Positions 16,705-25,066 of a DNA stretch of 64,000 nucleotides are shown here, piece after piece. Location: contig NZ_JUHG01000017.1 of NCBI RefSeq assembly GCF_000799715.1, positions 1 through 64,000 on the forward strand. The letters are read 5' to 3'. Each line of letters begins with the position of its first letter. The first letter of the stretch is position 1. Origin of the DNA: Martinezella rhizogenes (GTDB lineage: Bacteria > Pseudomonadota > Alphaproteobacteria > Rhizobiales > Rhizobiaceae). The notes beneath the pieces are model-generated. The model worked only from the letters and a program-made list of their open reading frames with translations, searched no databases and was not told the DNA's origin. Position numbers and translations under genes: made by a program.

Positions 16705-18204
16705 TCAGGTGGAGTTCCGGATGAGTTCGGATATGCGTTGAAAGTCCGGCCCCTGGGCGCGATCCTCGCTGAGCGGCGGCACCTGTTCGCGAATTTGCCG
16801 GTAAACCTCCCGCGTACCGGTGCCGAGTTCGTTCTCCACGCCGCGCAGCTCCACAGCCTGGGCAGAGGCGATCAGTTCGATGGCGACGAGATAGCGCAGC
16901 CGCTCGATGATCGCTTCTGTCTTTGCAAGGACACTCGGCGCCATCGATGCCTGATCCTCAACGCCGTCAGCCACCGGTATGGGCGTGAGCGAGATCGGCG
17001 CGGCGAAGTGACGGATTTCCGCTTCGAGCGCTGAGACGGTCTTCTGGACCGTGGCAAACCCGGTGCGGCTCTGGCCGAGCGGCGTCAGGAAGCGCGGCAA
17101 GTCCGACATACCGGCCGACATGATCTTCATCGTGCGATAGGCGGTCCCCGCAGCGCAATGCGCCAGCGCCTGACCGAGCCGTTCCCATGCCAGCACGAAG
17201 GCTGTCATGTCGAAATTGCCGTGCGACAGCATCAGGCCCTCGTCGATCAGCACGACCGGATTGTCGCCGGAGCTGGCGATCTCGATTTCCGTTATCTGAC
17301 GCGCCTCGCCGATGGCGTGGAGGAGGGCGCCTGAGACCTGCGGCGCGCAGCGATAGCTCAAGGGGTCCTGCAACCGCCGTGCCGCGCCGTCGGTCAGCAG
17401 GGAGCTTCCGGTCAGCAATTCGCGAAGCCGTGCGGCCGCCTCGCGCTGGCCGAAGGCCGGCCGTGCCGCCAGCGCCCGGTCGTCGAAGGCCGTGACATTG
17501 GCGCGGAATGCCTCGAAATTCAGGGCGATAGCGGCAAGCGACCAAGTGAACAGCTGCTCGATATCTTCAAGGCAAAGGCAGGCCTTGCCGACGGAAAGGC
17601 TGTTGGCGACGACAATCGCGTGCCCGTCCTTCGGCGCAAGCCGTAGCGGCTCGAGCCCGGCTGTCATCAGCGCCTCGCCGGCTGCCATCACAGCGCCGCC
17701 GATTTCCGCTTCGCCGTCGCCCAGAAGCGCTCTTCCCATATGTGCCAGCGGCGCAAGGTCGGCCGCCCCGATCGAGCCGAGAGAGGGCACGACCGGATGG
17801 AACCCGGCATTCAATGCTTCCACGAGACCCGAAAACACCGGCAGCGACACGCCGGAACCGCCAGCCGCCATTCCGGCGATCCGGACGGCCATCATCGCAC
17901 GCACGACGTCTCGCGGAAGTGGAGCCCCGACGCCGACGGCCCGTGCCTGTGGCACGCGCAGCTGGAAGGCGACGAGATCGTCGGTCGCCAGACGCGTGTC
18001 GACGCCCGCGCCGAGCCCCGTCGTCAAGCCGTATACGGGCACGTCGGATGCTGTGTAGCGATCGACGATGGCGCGTGCGGCAAGGATCTTATGTTCGACA
18101 TCGGAGGAAATCGTCACCCGGGCATTCCGCCGCGCGATGGCGGCGATATCGCTCACCGTCGGAGCGGCTCCCGTGAAGGAGATGATGTTGCCGGCGGAGG
18201 TCAT
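16705..18204 (-). CDS. HAL/PAL/TAL-fold lyase lacking the MIO triad (operon A)
   Basis: This 499-residue member of the aromatic amino acid lyase superfamily has the active-site Tyr loop VYGLTTGLGAG (Tyr58), LQDPLSYRCAPQV, a GDNPV segment and EDQASMAP. In canonical enzymes GSVGASGDLAPLAHM supplies Ala-Ser-Gly for the MIO electrophile. Here residues 143-156 read GSIGAADLAPLAHM, one residue short and without the Ser-Gly pair. MIO-based deamination of a primary amine is therefore unlikely. Elimination of trimethylamine from a betaine, as in ergothionase, would not need MIO addition and fits the adjacent quaternary-amine importer. The start overlaps the regulator stop by ATGA. The fold is certain and the reaction is inferred. 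Confidence 0.85.
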   Translation of the reverse strand: MTSAGNIISFTGAAPTVSDIAAIARRNARVTISSDVEHKILAARAIVDRYTASDVPVYGLTTGLGAGVDTRLATDDLVAFQLRVPQARAVGVGAPLPRDVVRAMMAVRIAGMAAGGSGVSLPVFSGLVEALNAGFHPVVPSLGSIGAADLAPLAHMGRALLGDGEAEIGGAVMAAGEALMTAGLEPLRLAPKDGHAIVVANSLSVGKACLCLEDIEQLFTWSLAAIALNFEAFRANVTAFDDRALAARPAFGQREAAARLRELLTGSSLLTDGAARRLQDPLSYRCAPQVSGALLHAIGEARQITEIEIASSGDNPVVLIDEGLMLSHGNFDMTAFVLAWERLGQALAHCAAGTAYRTMKIMSAGMSDLPRFLTPLGQSRTGFATVQKTVSALEAEIRHFAAPISLTPIPVADGVEDQASMAPSVLAKTEAIIERLRYLVAIELIASAQAVELRGVENELGTGTREVYRQIREQVPPLSEDRAQGPDFQRISELIRNST

Positions 18205-18971
18205 CCCTGCCTGCCCTCCAGAAGAGCGAGCGGCTTTGCCCGTCCCTTGCCGGAGCGGGCTTCCAGCCGGTATTTGTCGCCGGGATAGGAGAGCAGCGCA
18301 CAGGTGACGACGGCATCGCCGGACCATGTGCGGCGGAAGACTCGCAGGCAAGGCTGATCGGGCTTCATGCCGAGCAGTTTCCTGACCATGGCATCCGGCT
18401 TCATCGCCTCGACGAAATGTTCGAATTCGGTGATCGGCGCGACCCGTGTCAGATATTCGTTCGGGGTGATCTCGTTGAAATCATTGGTGAGATAATCGGG
18501 CGCGACGACCGGATTGACATAGCGTTCCTCAACCTGGATCGGCTGATTGTCTTCCAGATGCACGATCAGCGTATGCATGACCTCGATGCCCGGCTCCAGA
18601 TCGAGCGACTGGGCGACGCTGGCGTCCGCCTTGATGCGGTCGGCAATCAGCACCTTGGCGGTATGGCGATGGCCACGGCTGGAAATCTCCTCGGCGATGT
18701 TCTTGATCTGCAGCAGGTCGATATCGTGACGCTGTGAGGAAACGAAGGTGCCGAGGCCGGCGGAGCGCGTCAGCACACCTTCGAACATCAGTTCGCGCAG
18801 CGCCCGGTTGGCGGTCATGCGGCTGACGCCGAAGGACGAGACCAGCTCGCTTTCGGAAAAGACGCGATCGCCCGGCTTGAGCGTGCCCTCGGCGATCAAG
18901 CCCATGATCTTTTCCTTGATACGCAGATAGTGCGGCGCATCGCCCGCTGGTTTGGGTTTCGGTCCAGTCAT
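18201..18971 (-). CDS. GntR-family repressor, HutC subfamily (UTRA domain)
   Basis: The 256-residue regulator has an N-terminal winged helix-turn-helix (about residues 14-80, with FSESELVSSFGVSRMTANRALRE, split over positions 38-60) and a C-terminal UTRA effector domain. The end CLRVFRRTWSGDAVVTCALL and YPGDKYRLEAR closely follows HutC, the urocanate-responsive repressor of histidine utilisation. No hut genes are present here. It starts at 18971 with four-base overlaps at both ends, so it is made together with the pathway it controls. Its likely operators are the two TGTATATACA-core palindromes at 22192-22203 and 22525-22540. The inferred effector is an aryl- or imidazolyl-acrylate. Confidence 0.87.
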   Translation of the reverse strand: MTGPKPKPAGDAPHYLRIKEKIMGLIAEGTLKPGDRVFSESELVSSFGVSRMTANRALRELMFEGVLTRSAGLGTFVSSQRHDIDLLQIKNIAEEISSRGHRHTAKVLIADRIKADASVAQSLDLEPGIEVMHTLIVHLEDNQPIQVEERYVNPVVAPDYLTNDFNEITPNEYLTRVAPITEFEHFVEAMKPDAMVRKLLGMKPDQPCLRVFRRTWSGDAVVTCALLSYPGDKYRLEARSGKGRAKPLALLEGRQG

Positions 18972-19819
18972 GCCAACCTCGCAGTTCCATGGTCCAGAAC
19001 GGTAGCCTCGCGTGCGGGAACCCGGGCGCGAAACCGTATGTCCTGGCCTTCTTGCCAAATATCGAATTCCAGCCGATCGCCGGGAAAGACGACGGCGGTG
19101 AAGCGGGCGGCGATGAAGCCGACATCCGCAATTTCGTTCGTACCCAACGTCCGCCCGATCGCGTAGCCCGCGTAGCCGAATGTGCACAGGCCATGCAGGA
19201 TCGGGCGCGGGAACCCGGCGCGGGCTGCGTAGGCGGGATCGGAATGAAGCGGATTGAGATCGCCGTTCAGCCGGTAGAGCAGGGCCGCGCTTTCCGGCAT
19301 CGTGATTGCGAAAACTGTATCCGGCGTGCGATCGGGAACGGGCGGTAGCGGTTCTGGCGGCGTTCCCGCCGATCCGCATCCGCCGTCGCCACGACAGGCA
19401 TTCGTCTGAACGATGGTCGCGATCGGTGTCTCATCCGGCTCAGTAACGATCGTTCGCTCGAAGGTCGCGAACATGCCCTTTTCGGGTCCACGATCCACGA
19501 CGGAGAGCATGCGGGAGCGTGACAGTAGCGGCTTACCAAGCGGAAGGGGCCGGTGGATCGTCAGGCGGTGTTCCGAGTGAACAAGGCGCTGCCAGTCGAC
19601 ACCGGCATCCTTCATCCAGGGGCCTGCATGCGCAACCACATTCGCCATAGTTGGCACAGGGCGGAGATCGTCTTCCTGAACCCGCCGCAGATGGGCTCGA
19701 TCAAGTGGTTCTGTTCCATATCCGACGGTGAGCGCATAGAGGATTGCGTCGCGCGCGGTCACCGTCTGCCGGGCCTCGGGGATGGGGAAATCCATGATGG
19801 ATCGGAGCGATATGGCCAT
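18968..19819 (-). CDS. MaoC-like (R)-specific enoyl-CoA hydratase 2 family protein
   Basis: This 283-residue double-hotdog protein has the C-terminal hydratase 2 motif with catalytic Asp and His in RLNGDLNPLHSDP, followed by GFPRPILHGLCTFG (about residues 182-210). The N-terminal half is the second, non-catalytic hotdog. Such enzymes hydrate trans-2-enoyl-CoA to (R)-3-hydroxyacyl-CoA. With the adjacent SDR and CoA-transferase it forms a plausible side-chain degradation set for an acrylate made by the lyase. Start and stop overlap the neighbours tightly. Confidence 0.83.
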   Translation of the reverse strand: MAISLRSIMDFPIPEARQTVTARDAILYALTVGYGTEPLDRAHLRRVQEDDLRPVPTMANVVAHAGPWMKDAGVDWQRLVHSEHRLTIHRPLPLGKPLLSRSRMLSVVDRGPEKGMFATFERTIVTEPDETPIATIVQTNACRGDGGCGSAGTPPEPLPPVPDRTPDTVFAITMPESAALLYRLNGDLNPLHSDPAYAARAGFPRPILHGLCTFGYAGYAIGRTLGTNEIADVGFIAARFTAVVFPGDRLEFDIWQEGQDIRFRARVPAREATVLDHGTARLA

Positions 19820-19821
19820 GG

Positions 19822-20622
19822 TCAGGCGTCGCTCCGTTGGGCGGGCTTACGGGTGCCGCCCGCCAGGCGGATGCCGCCATCGACGGAGAGCAATTCGCCG
19901 GTGACGAACTCCGCACCCTCAACGAGCCAGACGACCGCGCCGGCGACGTCTTCGGGCGTCGCAACACGTCCGAGCGGCGCTGTGCCGGAAAAGCGGGCAG
20001 CGAGCGCGTCATAGGCGTTGGTTCCGAGCGTCTGGCGCATCCAGCGGGTATCGATGATGCCTGGGCAGACCGCGTTGACGCGGATCTCCGGGCCGCAGGT
20101 GCGGGCAAGCGCCATGGTCAGCGCGTTGAGCGCGCCCTTGGAGGCGGTATAGGCAAGCGAAGTGCCGCCGCCGGTAAAGGCGACATTCGAGGAGACGTTG
20201 ACGATCGCGCCGGCGCCGGTGGCGCGCATGGCCGGGATGGCGGCGCGGCACATCTGGTAGGCGCCGACGACGTTGACGCCGAACACCTTCTGGAAATCCT
20301 CCGCCGAGAGGGTTTCGAGATCGAAGGGATCGGATTTGACGGTAACAGCGGCATTGTTGACCAGCGCATCGAGGCGCCCCCAGCGCTTCACGGCCCTGGC
20401 GACCATCGCGCGGCAGGCGGCATCGTCCGATACGTCAGCCTGAACGAGTTCGACCTCAGCGCCAAGCGCCTCGCAGGCAGCGGCGGTTTCCTCTGCTTCG
20501 TTGCGGCTGCGGCTGTAGTTGACGACGACGCTTGCGCCCTTCTCGGCAAATATGCGGACGCAGGCGGCGCCAACGCCGGTCGCTGATCCCGTGACGATGA
20601 CGACGGAGCCATCAATCTTCAT
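19822..20622 (-). CDS. SDR-family NAD(P)-dependent dehydrogenase
   Basis: This 266-residue classical short-chain dehydrogenase has the cofactor site VTGSATGVGAAC near the N-terminus, NNAAV, catalytic Ser in NVSSNVAF and the YTASK catalytic pair (about residues 158-162). PGIIDT and GELLSVDGGIRL follow. In this operon it could oxidise the 3-hydroxyacyl-CoA made by the MaoC protein. It overlaps the CoA-transferase gene by eleven bases, so translation is coupled. Substrate specificity cannot be read from sequence. Confidence 0.88.
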   Translation of the reverse strand: MKIDGSVVIVTGSATGVGAACVRIFAEKGASVVVNYSRSRNEAEETAAACEALGAEVELVQADVSDDAACRAMVARAVKRWGRLDALVNNAAVTVKSDPFDLETLSAEDFQKVFGVNVVGAYQMCRAAIPAMRATGAGAIVNVSSNVAFTGGGTSLAYTASKGALNALTMALARTCGPEIRVNAVCPGIIDTRWMRQTLGTNAYDALAARFSGTAPLGRVATPEDVAGAVVWLVEGAEFVTGELLSVDGGIRLAGGTRKPAQRSDA

Positions 20623-22168
20623 AGGGGAGCTCCTTCATCGCGGATGGATGGAAGAGGCGCGTGTCCATCTGCCTGAGCTGGTCGGCAATCGCGACGCCCG
20701 ACGGCAGACGGTTGATGACATGGGCTTTCACATCGATGCCGGGCGCGACTTCCGTCAGCGTCAGTCGGCCATCGATGACGTGAAAAACGGCGCGTTCGGT
20801 GATGACGATCTGCTTCTGGCCTTGCGGTGCGGCGGCGGGATCGGAGCTTACCTGCGCCACCTTGTCGACGATCTTGCAGGAACGACCGTCCGTGACAATC
20901 GAGAGCTTGCCATCCTCGACCCGGATATCGGCGCCGCCATGCGAGAACGAGCCCATATAAACGACGGTGCCGGCGGTTTGGGAGATATTGGTGAAACCGC
21001 CGACGCCGACGATGGACTTGCCGAAGCGGCTGACATTCACCGCGCCACGGACATCGACCTCCGCCATACCGAGGAAAGCGACATCGAGGCCGCCGCCGTC
21101 GTAAAAATCGAACTGGGAGGCCTGTGGAATGATGGCGCTCGGATTGACTGCGGCGCCGAAGGAAAGCTCCTCGGCCGGAATGCCGCCGATGACGCCGGAT
21201 TCGATGGTGACGGTATAGTCGTCATAGGCTTCTTCGCTGGCGATGCGGCCAATCCCAGCTGCAATGCCAATGCCGAGATTGATCGTCGCCTGGCTGTGGC
21301 CGAGCAGTTCCTGGAAGGCGCGGCGCTGAATGATCTTGTCGAGAGAAAGCGGCAAAGGCGGCAACTGGCCGGCGGCGGTCCGGAAGCGGCCGGTATAGGC
21401 GATATTGTCGGCCTCGCCGAAGCTGACGCCATGCTGGGCGGGATCGTCGCAGACCACCACGTAATCCACCAGCATTCCTGGAATGCGGACATCGGCGGCA
21501 GGCAGCGAGCCGCGTTCGGCGATGCGTTTTACCTGAACGATGACGATGCCGCCGGAATTCCGGCCGGCCTGCGCCATTGCGAGAACATCGACGGGAAAGG
21601 CTTCGTCCTCCATGGTGATATTGCCGTCCTCGTCGGCGGTCGTACCACGCAGAAGGACGCAATCCAGCGGCATTGAGGGATAGAGCAGCCAGTCGCGGCC
21701 GCGCAAGGTGACCCGCTCCACCAGTTCGGTCGTCGTGCTTTCGTTCATCCGACCGCCGCCATGCCGCGGATCCATGAAGGAACCGAGGCCAATATGGGTG
21801 ATGACACCGGGCTGGCCGCTGGCGATGGCGCGATAGAGCTGGGCGATCACACCCTGCGGCCAGCAATAGGCATCGATCTTTTCCGCCAAAGCCAGTTCGC
21901 CGAGCCGGGGAGTGCCGCGCCAGCCGCCGGCGATGACACGCTTGACGAGGCCTTCATATCCGAAATGGCCCATGCCGCGCGCCTTGCGGTCGCCGGCGCT
22001 GGCGGCAAACAGGAGTGTGAGGTCGCGGGGAGCGCCCTCCGCCAGATAACGCTCCTCGACGGCGGCGGAAATGGCTTCGGGATGGCAGCATCCTCCAAAA
22101 GCAGAGGCGGCGACGGTCATGCCGTCTTTCAAAAGAGCCGCCGCTTCATTCGAAGTGATGATCTGCAT
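20612..22168 (-). CDS. Family I acyl-CoA:acetate/3-ketoacid CoA-transferase (fused alpha-beta)
   Basis: This single-chain family I CoA-transferase has about 518 residues. The N-terminal half carries the SCOT alpha pattern (SNEAAALLKDGMTVAASAFGG). The C-terminal half carries the catalytic Glu in VTIESGVIGG followed by FDFYDGGGLDVAFLGMAEVD. I prefer the ATG at 22168 because the family N-terminus begins at MQIITSNEAA and a GGA lies upstream; the ATG at 22180 is closer to the operator and lacks a ribosome site. It is the first gene of operon A and may load CoA on the acid released by the lyase. It should move CoA between acids with acetyl-CoA or succinyl-CoA as donor. Confidence 0.87.
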   Translation of the reverse strand: MQIITSNEAAALLKDGMTVAASAFGGCCHPEAISAAVEERYLAEGAPRDLTLLFAASAGDRKARGMGHFGYEGLVKRVIAGGWRGTPRLGELALAEKIDAYCWPQGVIAQLYRAIASGQPGVITHIGLGSFMDPRHGGGRMNESTTTELVERVTLRGRDWLLYPSMPLDCVLLRGTTADEDGNITMEDEAFPVDVLAMAQAGRNSGGIVIVQVKRIAERGSLPAADVRIPGMLVDYVVVCDDPAQHGVSFGEADNIAYTGRFRTAAGQLPPLPLSLDKIIQRRAFQELLGHSQATINLGIGIAAGIGRIASEEAYDDYTVTIESGVIGGIPAEELSFGAAVNPSAIIPQASQFDFYDGGGLDVAFLGMAEVDVRGAVNVSRFGKSIVGVGGFTNISQTAGTVVYMGSFSHGGADIRVEDGKLSIVTDGRSCKIVDKVAQVSSDPAAAPQGQKQIVITERAVFHVIDGRLTLTEVAPGIDVKAHVINRLPSGVAIADQLRQMDTRLFHPSAMKELPYED

Positions 22169-22191
22169 AAACGCATCCATTTAAGGGTTGG

Positions 22192-22203
22192 CTGTATATA
22201 CAG
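22192..22203. promoter_or_regulatory. HutC/GntR-type operator palindrome at operon A
   Basis: CTGTATATACAG is a perfect 12-base palindrome. The core TGTATATACA is the HutC-type recognition core. It sits directly in front of the leftward CoA-transferase gene. A regulator of exactly this subfamily is encoded in the same operon. Confidence 0.72.
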
Positions 22204-22524
22204 GCATAGCGAATGAGTGTTTGCAAGGCAATAATCGGTGCTGATTAAAAATTTAGCAGTCGGTCGCGGAAACCGGTGTAGCGTGCTGCCTACCGGAACT
22301 CGCGGGCCTAGGTTTTGCCCTTGCATATATCGTTACTAATCAAATCGATGGTTTTTATCAAGTTGTGAGGCTGCGGATTTTCAGGCCCGACAATGCGGCG
22401 CGGTGTTCGACGCGCGCTCGCAACGCGAGACATTTAAATGCAGGTTTTTGCATATTAAATGGGCATATCACCAGTCCGGCTAAAATTTTTGCCATCCCAG
22501 TTGCGCGGCCATTGGTTTCGTGTA

Positions 22525-22540
22525 ACCTGTATATACAGGT
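22525..22540. promoter_or_regulatory. HutC/GntR-type operator palindrome at operon B
   Basis: ACCTGTATATACAGGT is a perfect 16-base palindrome that shares its 12-base core with the site at 22192. It ends 23 bases before the TTG start of the operon B ATPase gene. Its TATATA core could overlap the -10 element. Confidence 0.75.
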
Positions 22541-22563
22541 GGAACAGGAATGGGTGAGCCAGG

Positions 22564-23691
22564 TTGATCACTTTCGAAAATGTGACGAAGCGCTATCACG
22601 GCGATGTTGTGGCGGTGAACGAACTGTCGTTCACGGCGCCGACCGGTAAATTGACGGTGCTCGTCGGGCCGTCCGGATGTGGCAAGACGACATCGCTGCG
22701 TATGATCAATCGCCTTGTGGCTCCGAGCTCGGGAACGATCCGTCTGGGAGACGAGCCGACGTCGCGGATGGATGAGGCGCTGCTTCGGCGGCGGATCGGC
22801 TATGTCATTCAGCATGCCGGTCTCTTCCCGCACCGGACGATCATCGACAATGTCGCGACGACCGCCCGCCTGAACGGCACGCCCAAGAAGCAGGCGCGTG
22901 CTATCGCGCTGGAACTGCTCGAGCGCGTCGGTCTCTCGCAGGGTTTTGCGGATCGCTATCCCTGGCAGCTTTCGGGCGGCCAGCAACAGCGCGTCGGCGT
23001 GGCGCGCGCGCTCGCTTCCAACCCCAAATTCATGCTGATGGACGAGCCCTTCAGCGCGGTCGATCCCATCGTGCGCACGCAGCTGCAGGACGAGTTCCTG
23101 CGTCTTCAGCGAGAAATGGGCAAGACCATCATCATGGTCACCCATGATATCGACGAGGCGCTGAAGCTTGGCGATCAGGTCGCGGTCCTGCGCGTCGGCG
23201 GCGAGCTCGCGCAGATCGCGACGCCGCAGGAACTGCTGACGAAACCGGCCGATGCCTTCGTCGCCAATTTCGTTGGCCGCGACCGGGGCTATCGCTTCCT
23301 GGGTTTCGTCGGCGCCAATGGTCGGCTGACTGTCAAGGCCGAGCCGACCGTGCGCCTCGGCGATATGCCGGAAGCAGCGCGTGGCGCTGCCAAGGATCGC
23401 TGGCTGCTGGTCACCAACGAGCGCGGCGAACCTCTCGGTTGGACGGAACCGGCAAGCCTGCAGGGGCCAATCCGCATGGGCGACCTCAATCTCAGCGGCA
23501 CGCTCGCCTTGGCTGACGGCTCGCTGCGACAGCTTCTCGACGCGGCTTTGAGCTCGCCCAGCCGCCGCGGCGTCGTCGTCGACGACAAGGGCCAGCTGAT
23601 GGGCTCCATCGGGGTCGCGGATCTGGTTGCGCTGCTGGATGGATCGGAAGATCCGGCGGCTCCGGTGAAGGGAGCGGACCATGCGATTTGA
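22564..23691 (+). CDS. OpuC/ProV-type ABC transporter ATPase with CBS tail (operon B)
   Basis: The product is a 375-residue ATPase. Walker A is GPSGCGKTT, the signature is LSGGQQQRVGVARAL, Walker B is FMLMDEPFSAVD and the switch is VTHDIDEA. The C-terminal 110 residues include a CBS-like segment (RRGVVVDDKGQLMGSIGVADLVALL). The start is TTG: an in-frame stop lies three codons upstream and the family N-terminus MITFENVTKRY begins exactly there. A weak start just downstream of the operator may keep expression low. It is the first gene of operon B and overlaps the next permease gene by eleven bases. Confidence 0.87.
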   Translation: MITFENVTKRYHGDVVAVNELSFTAPTGKLTVLVGPSGCGKTTSLRMINRLVAPSSGTIRLGDEPTSRMDEALLRRRIGYVIQHAGLFPHRTIIDNVATTARLNGTPKKQARAIALELLERVGLSQGFADRYPWQLSGGQQQRVGVARALASNPKFMLMDEPFSAVDPIVRTQLQDEFLRLQREMGKTIIMVTHDIDEALKLGDQVAVLRVGGELAQIATPQELLTKPADAFVANFVGRDRGYRFLGFVGANGRLTVKAEPTVRLGDMPEAARGAAKDRWLLVTNERGEPLGWTEPASLQGPIRMGDLNLSGTLALADGSLRQLLDAALSSPSRRGVVVDDKGQLMGSIGVADLVALLDGSEDPAAPVKGADHAI

Positions 23692-24325
23692 CTGGCTGCT
23701 GCGCGAATCCGGGAATATTGCCAACCTGTTCTGGTGGCATGTCGGCCTTTCCGTCATTCCCGTTATCGCCGCCCTCATTCTTTCGCTGCCACTCGGATGG
23801 CTGGCGCATAAGAGCGGGCTGTTCAAGTCGGCGATCCTCGGGATCGCGGGCCTGCTCTACACCGTTCCGTCGCTGGCGCTCTTCGTCCTCCTGCCTCTGG
23901 TGCTGCACACGAAAATCCTCGATCCGCTCAACGTGGTCGTGGCGTTGACGGTCTATTCGCTGGCCCTGCTGGTACGCACCGTCAGCGATGGCCTGGGTGC
24001 GGTGCCCCCGGATACGCTGCAGGCGGCCACCGCTATGGGATACCGGTCGTTCCAGCGATTTTTCATGGTCGAGTTGCCGATTGCCGTGCCTGTTATCGCC
24101 GCGGGTTTGCGCGTGGCGCTCGTATCGAATGTCAGTATCGTTTCCGTGGCTGCCTTGATCGGGACGCCGCAGCTCGGGCTGCTGTTTACGCAAGGTCTTC
24201 AGCTTCGGTTTGTCACGCCGCTGATCGCCGGCATTGTGCTCTGCCTGCTGCTTGCCGTTGTCCTCGACGGTCTCGTCATCCTGCTCAATCGCTGGCTGAC
24301 GCCCTGGCGGCCGGGAAAGGTGTGA
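23681..24325 (+). CDS. OpuCB-type ABC permease (operon B)
   Basis: This 214-residue inner-membrane permease has about six hydrophobic helices and the ATPase-contact loop LQAATAMGYRSFQRFFMVELP near residues 110-130. Its ATG lies inside the end of the ATPase gene with AAGGGAGCGG upstream, so the two are translationally coupled. It is homologous to but clearly diverged from the operon A permeases. It pairs with the permease that follows. Confidence 0.87.
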   Translation: MRFDWLLRESGNIANLFWWHVGLSVIPVIAALILSLPLGWLAHKSGLFKSAILGIAGLLYTVPSLALFVLLPLVLHTKILDPLNVVVALTVYSLALLVRTVSDGLGAVPPDTLQAATAMGYRSFQRFFMVELPIAVPVIAAGLRVALVSNVSIVSVAALIGTPQLGLLFTQGLQLRFVTPLIAGIVLCLLLAVVLDGLVILLNRWLTPWRPGKV

Positions 24326-24329
24326 GCTC

Positions 24330-25055
24330 ATGATCGAATGGTTTCTCAATCCAGCACAGTGGCACGGTTCGGAGGGCATCCCGAATCTTTTGATCCAGCA
24401 CCTGCAATATAGCTTCATCTCGCTTCTGATCGCGGCGCTCATCGGCCTGCCTGCCGGTCTCTATGTCGGGCATACCGGCAAGGGGACATTCCTGATTGCC
24501 GGTCTTGCGAACGCCACGCGCGCCTTGCCGAGCCTCGGCCTGATCGTGCTACTGGTCATCCTCGTCGGGCCTTATTTCAAATCGGACTTGGCCTATCTGG
24601 TGCCGAGCATCGCCGTCCTGGTGCTGATTGCGGTGCCACCGATCATGATGGGCGCCTATTCCGGGATCACCTCGGTGGATCCGGCTGCCGTCGATGCGGC
24701 CAGGGGCATGGGATACCGGCCGCTCGCCTTGCTGCTTACCGTCGAGCTTCCCTGTGCATTGCCGCTGATCTTTTCAGGCTTCCGCAGTGCCGCCTTGCAG
24801 GTGATTTCGACAGCGACAATCGCCGCCTATGTCTCGCTTGGCGGCCTCGGCCGGCTTATCATCGATGGCCGCGCCCAAAACGACTATATGCAGATGGCCG
24901 CCGGCGCCGTTCTCGTGGGTGTTCTCGCCCTGATCGTCGACCTGTTCTTCGGCCTCGCATCCAGGATCGCAGTCTCGCCCGGCTTGACGCGCCGGACTGT
25001 GAATGGCGCCCCCATCTGGCGCCTGCTTGCCAACAGAAAACAACGGAACAGCTAG
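24330..25055 (+). CDS. OpuCD-type ABC permease (operon B)
   Basis: This 241-residue inner-membrane protein has the permease loop VDAARGMGYRPLALLLTVELP near residues 122-142 and the C-terminal GGLGRLIIDG typical of OpuCD/YehY proteins. The gene starts four bases after the previous stop and precedes the binding-protein gene by eleven. It completes the membrane channel of the operon B importer. Confidence 0.87.
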   Translation: MIEWFLNPAQWHGSEGIPNLLIQHLQYSFISLLIAALIGLPAGLYVGHTGKGTFLIAGLANATRALPSLGLIVLLVILVGPYFKSDLAYLVPSIAVLVLIAVPPIMMGAYSGITSVDPAAVDAARGMGYRPLALLLTVELPCALPLIFSGFRSAALQVISTATIAAYVSLGGLGRLIIDGRAQNDYMQMAAGAVLVGVLALIVDLFFGLASRIAVSPGLTRRTVNGAPIWRLLANRKQRNS

Positions 25056-25066
25056 GAAGAACGAAG

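Larger units (their letters stand above)
22169..22563. promoter_or_regulatory. Divergent control region of operons A and B
   Basis: This is the only long gene-free stretch between the two operons. It carries one CTGTATATACAG palindrome near each end, at 22192-22203 and 22525-22540. Each lies about 23-25 bases from the nearest inferred start codon, so each probably overlaps its promoter. The centre is AT-richer than the flanks (several TTAAA and TTGCATAT runs) and contains no credible small gene. Confidence 0.7.

Noticed and set aside
14309..16741. An 810-codon open frame on the plus strand
   Set aside because: It is antisense to the PhnD-like, mu-crystallin-family and binding-protein genes, has no recognisable domain and shows the Arg/His-rich composition typical of shadows in high-GC genes.
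16705..18204. Naming this gene hutH (histidine ammonia-lyase)
   Set aside because: The MIO triad is missing and no other hut gene is present; only the regulator resembles the hut system.
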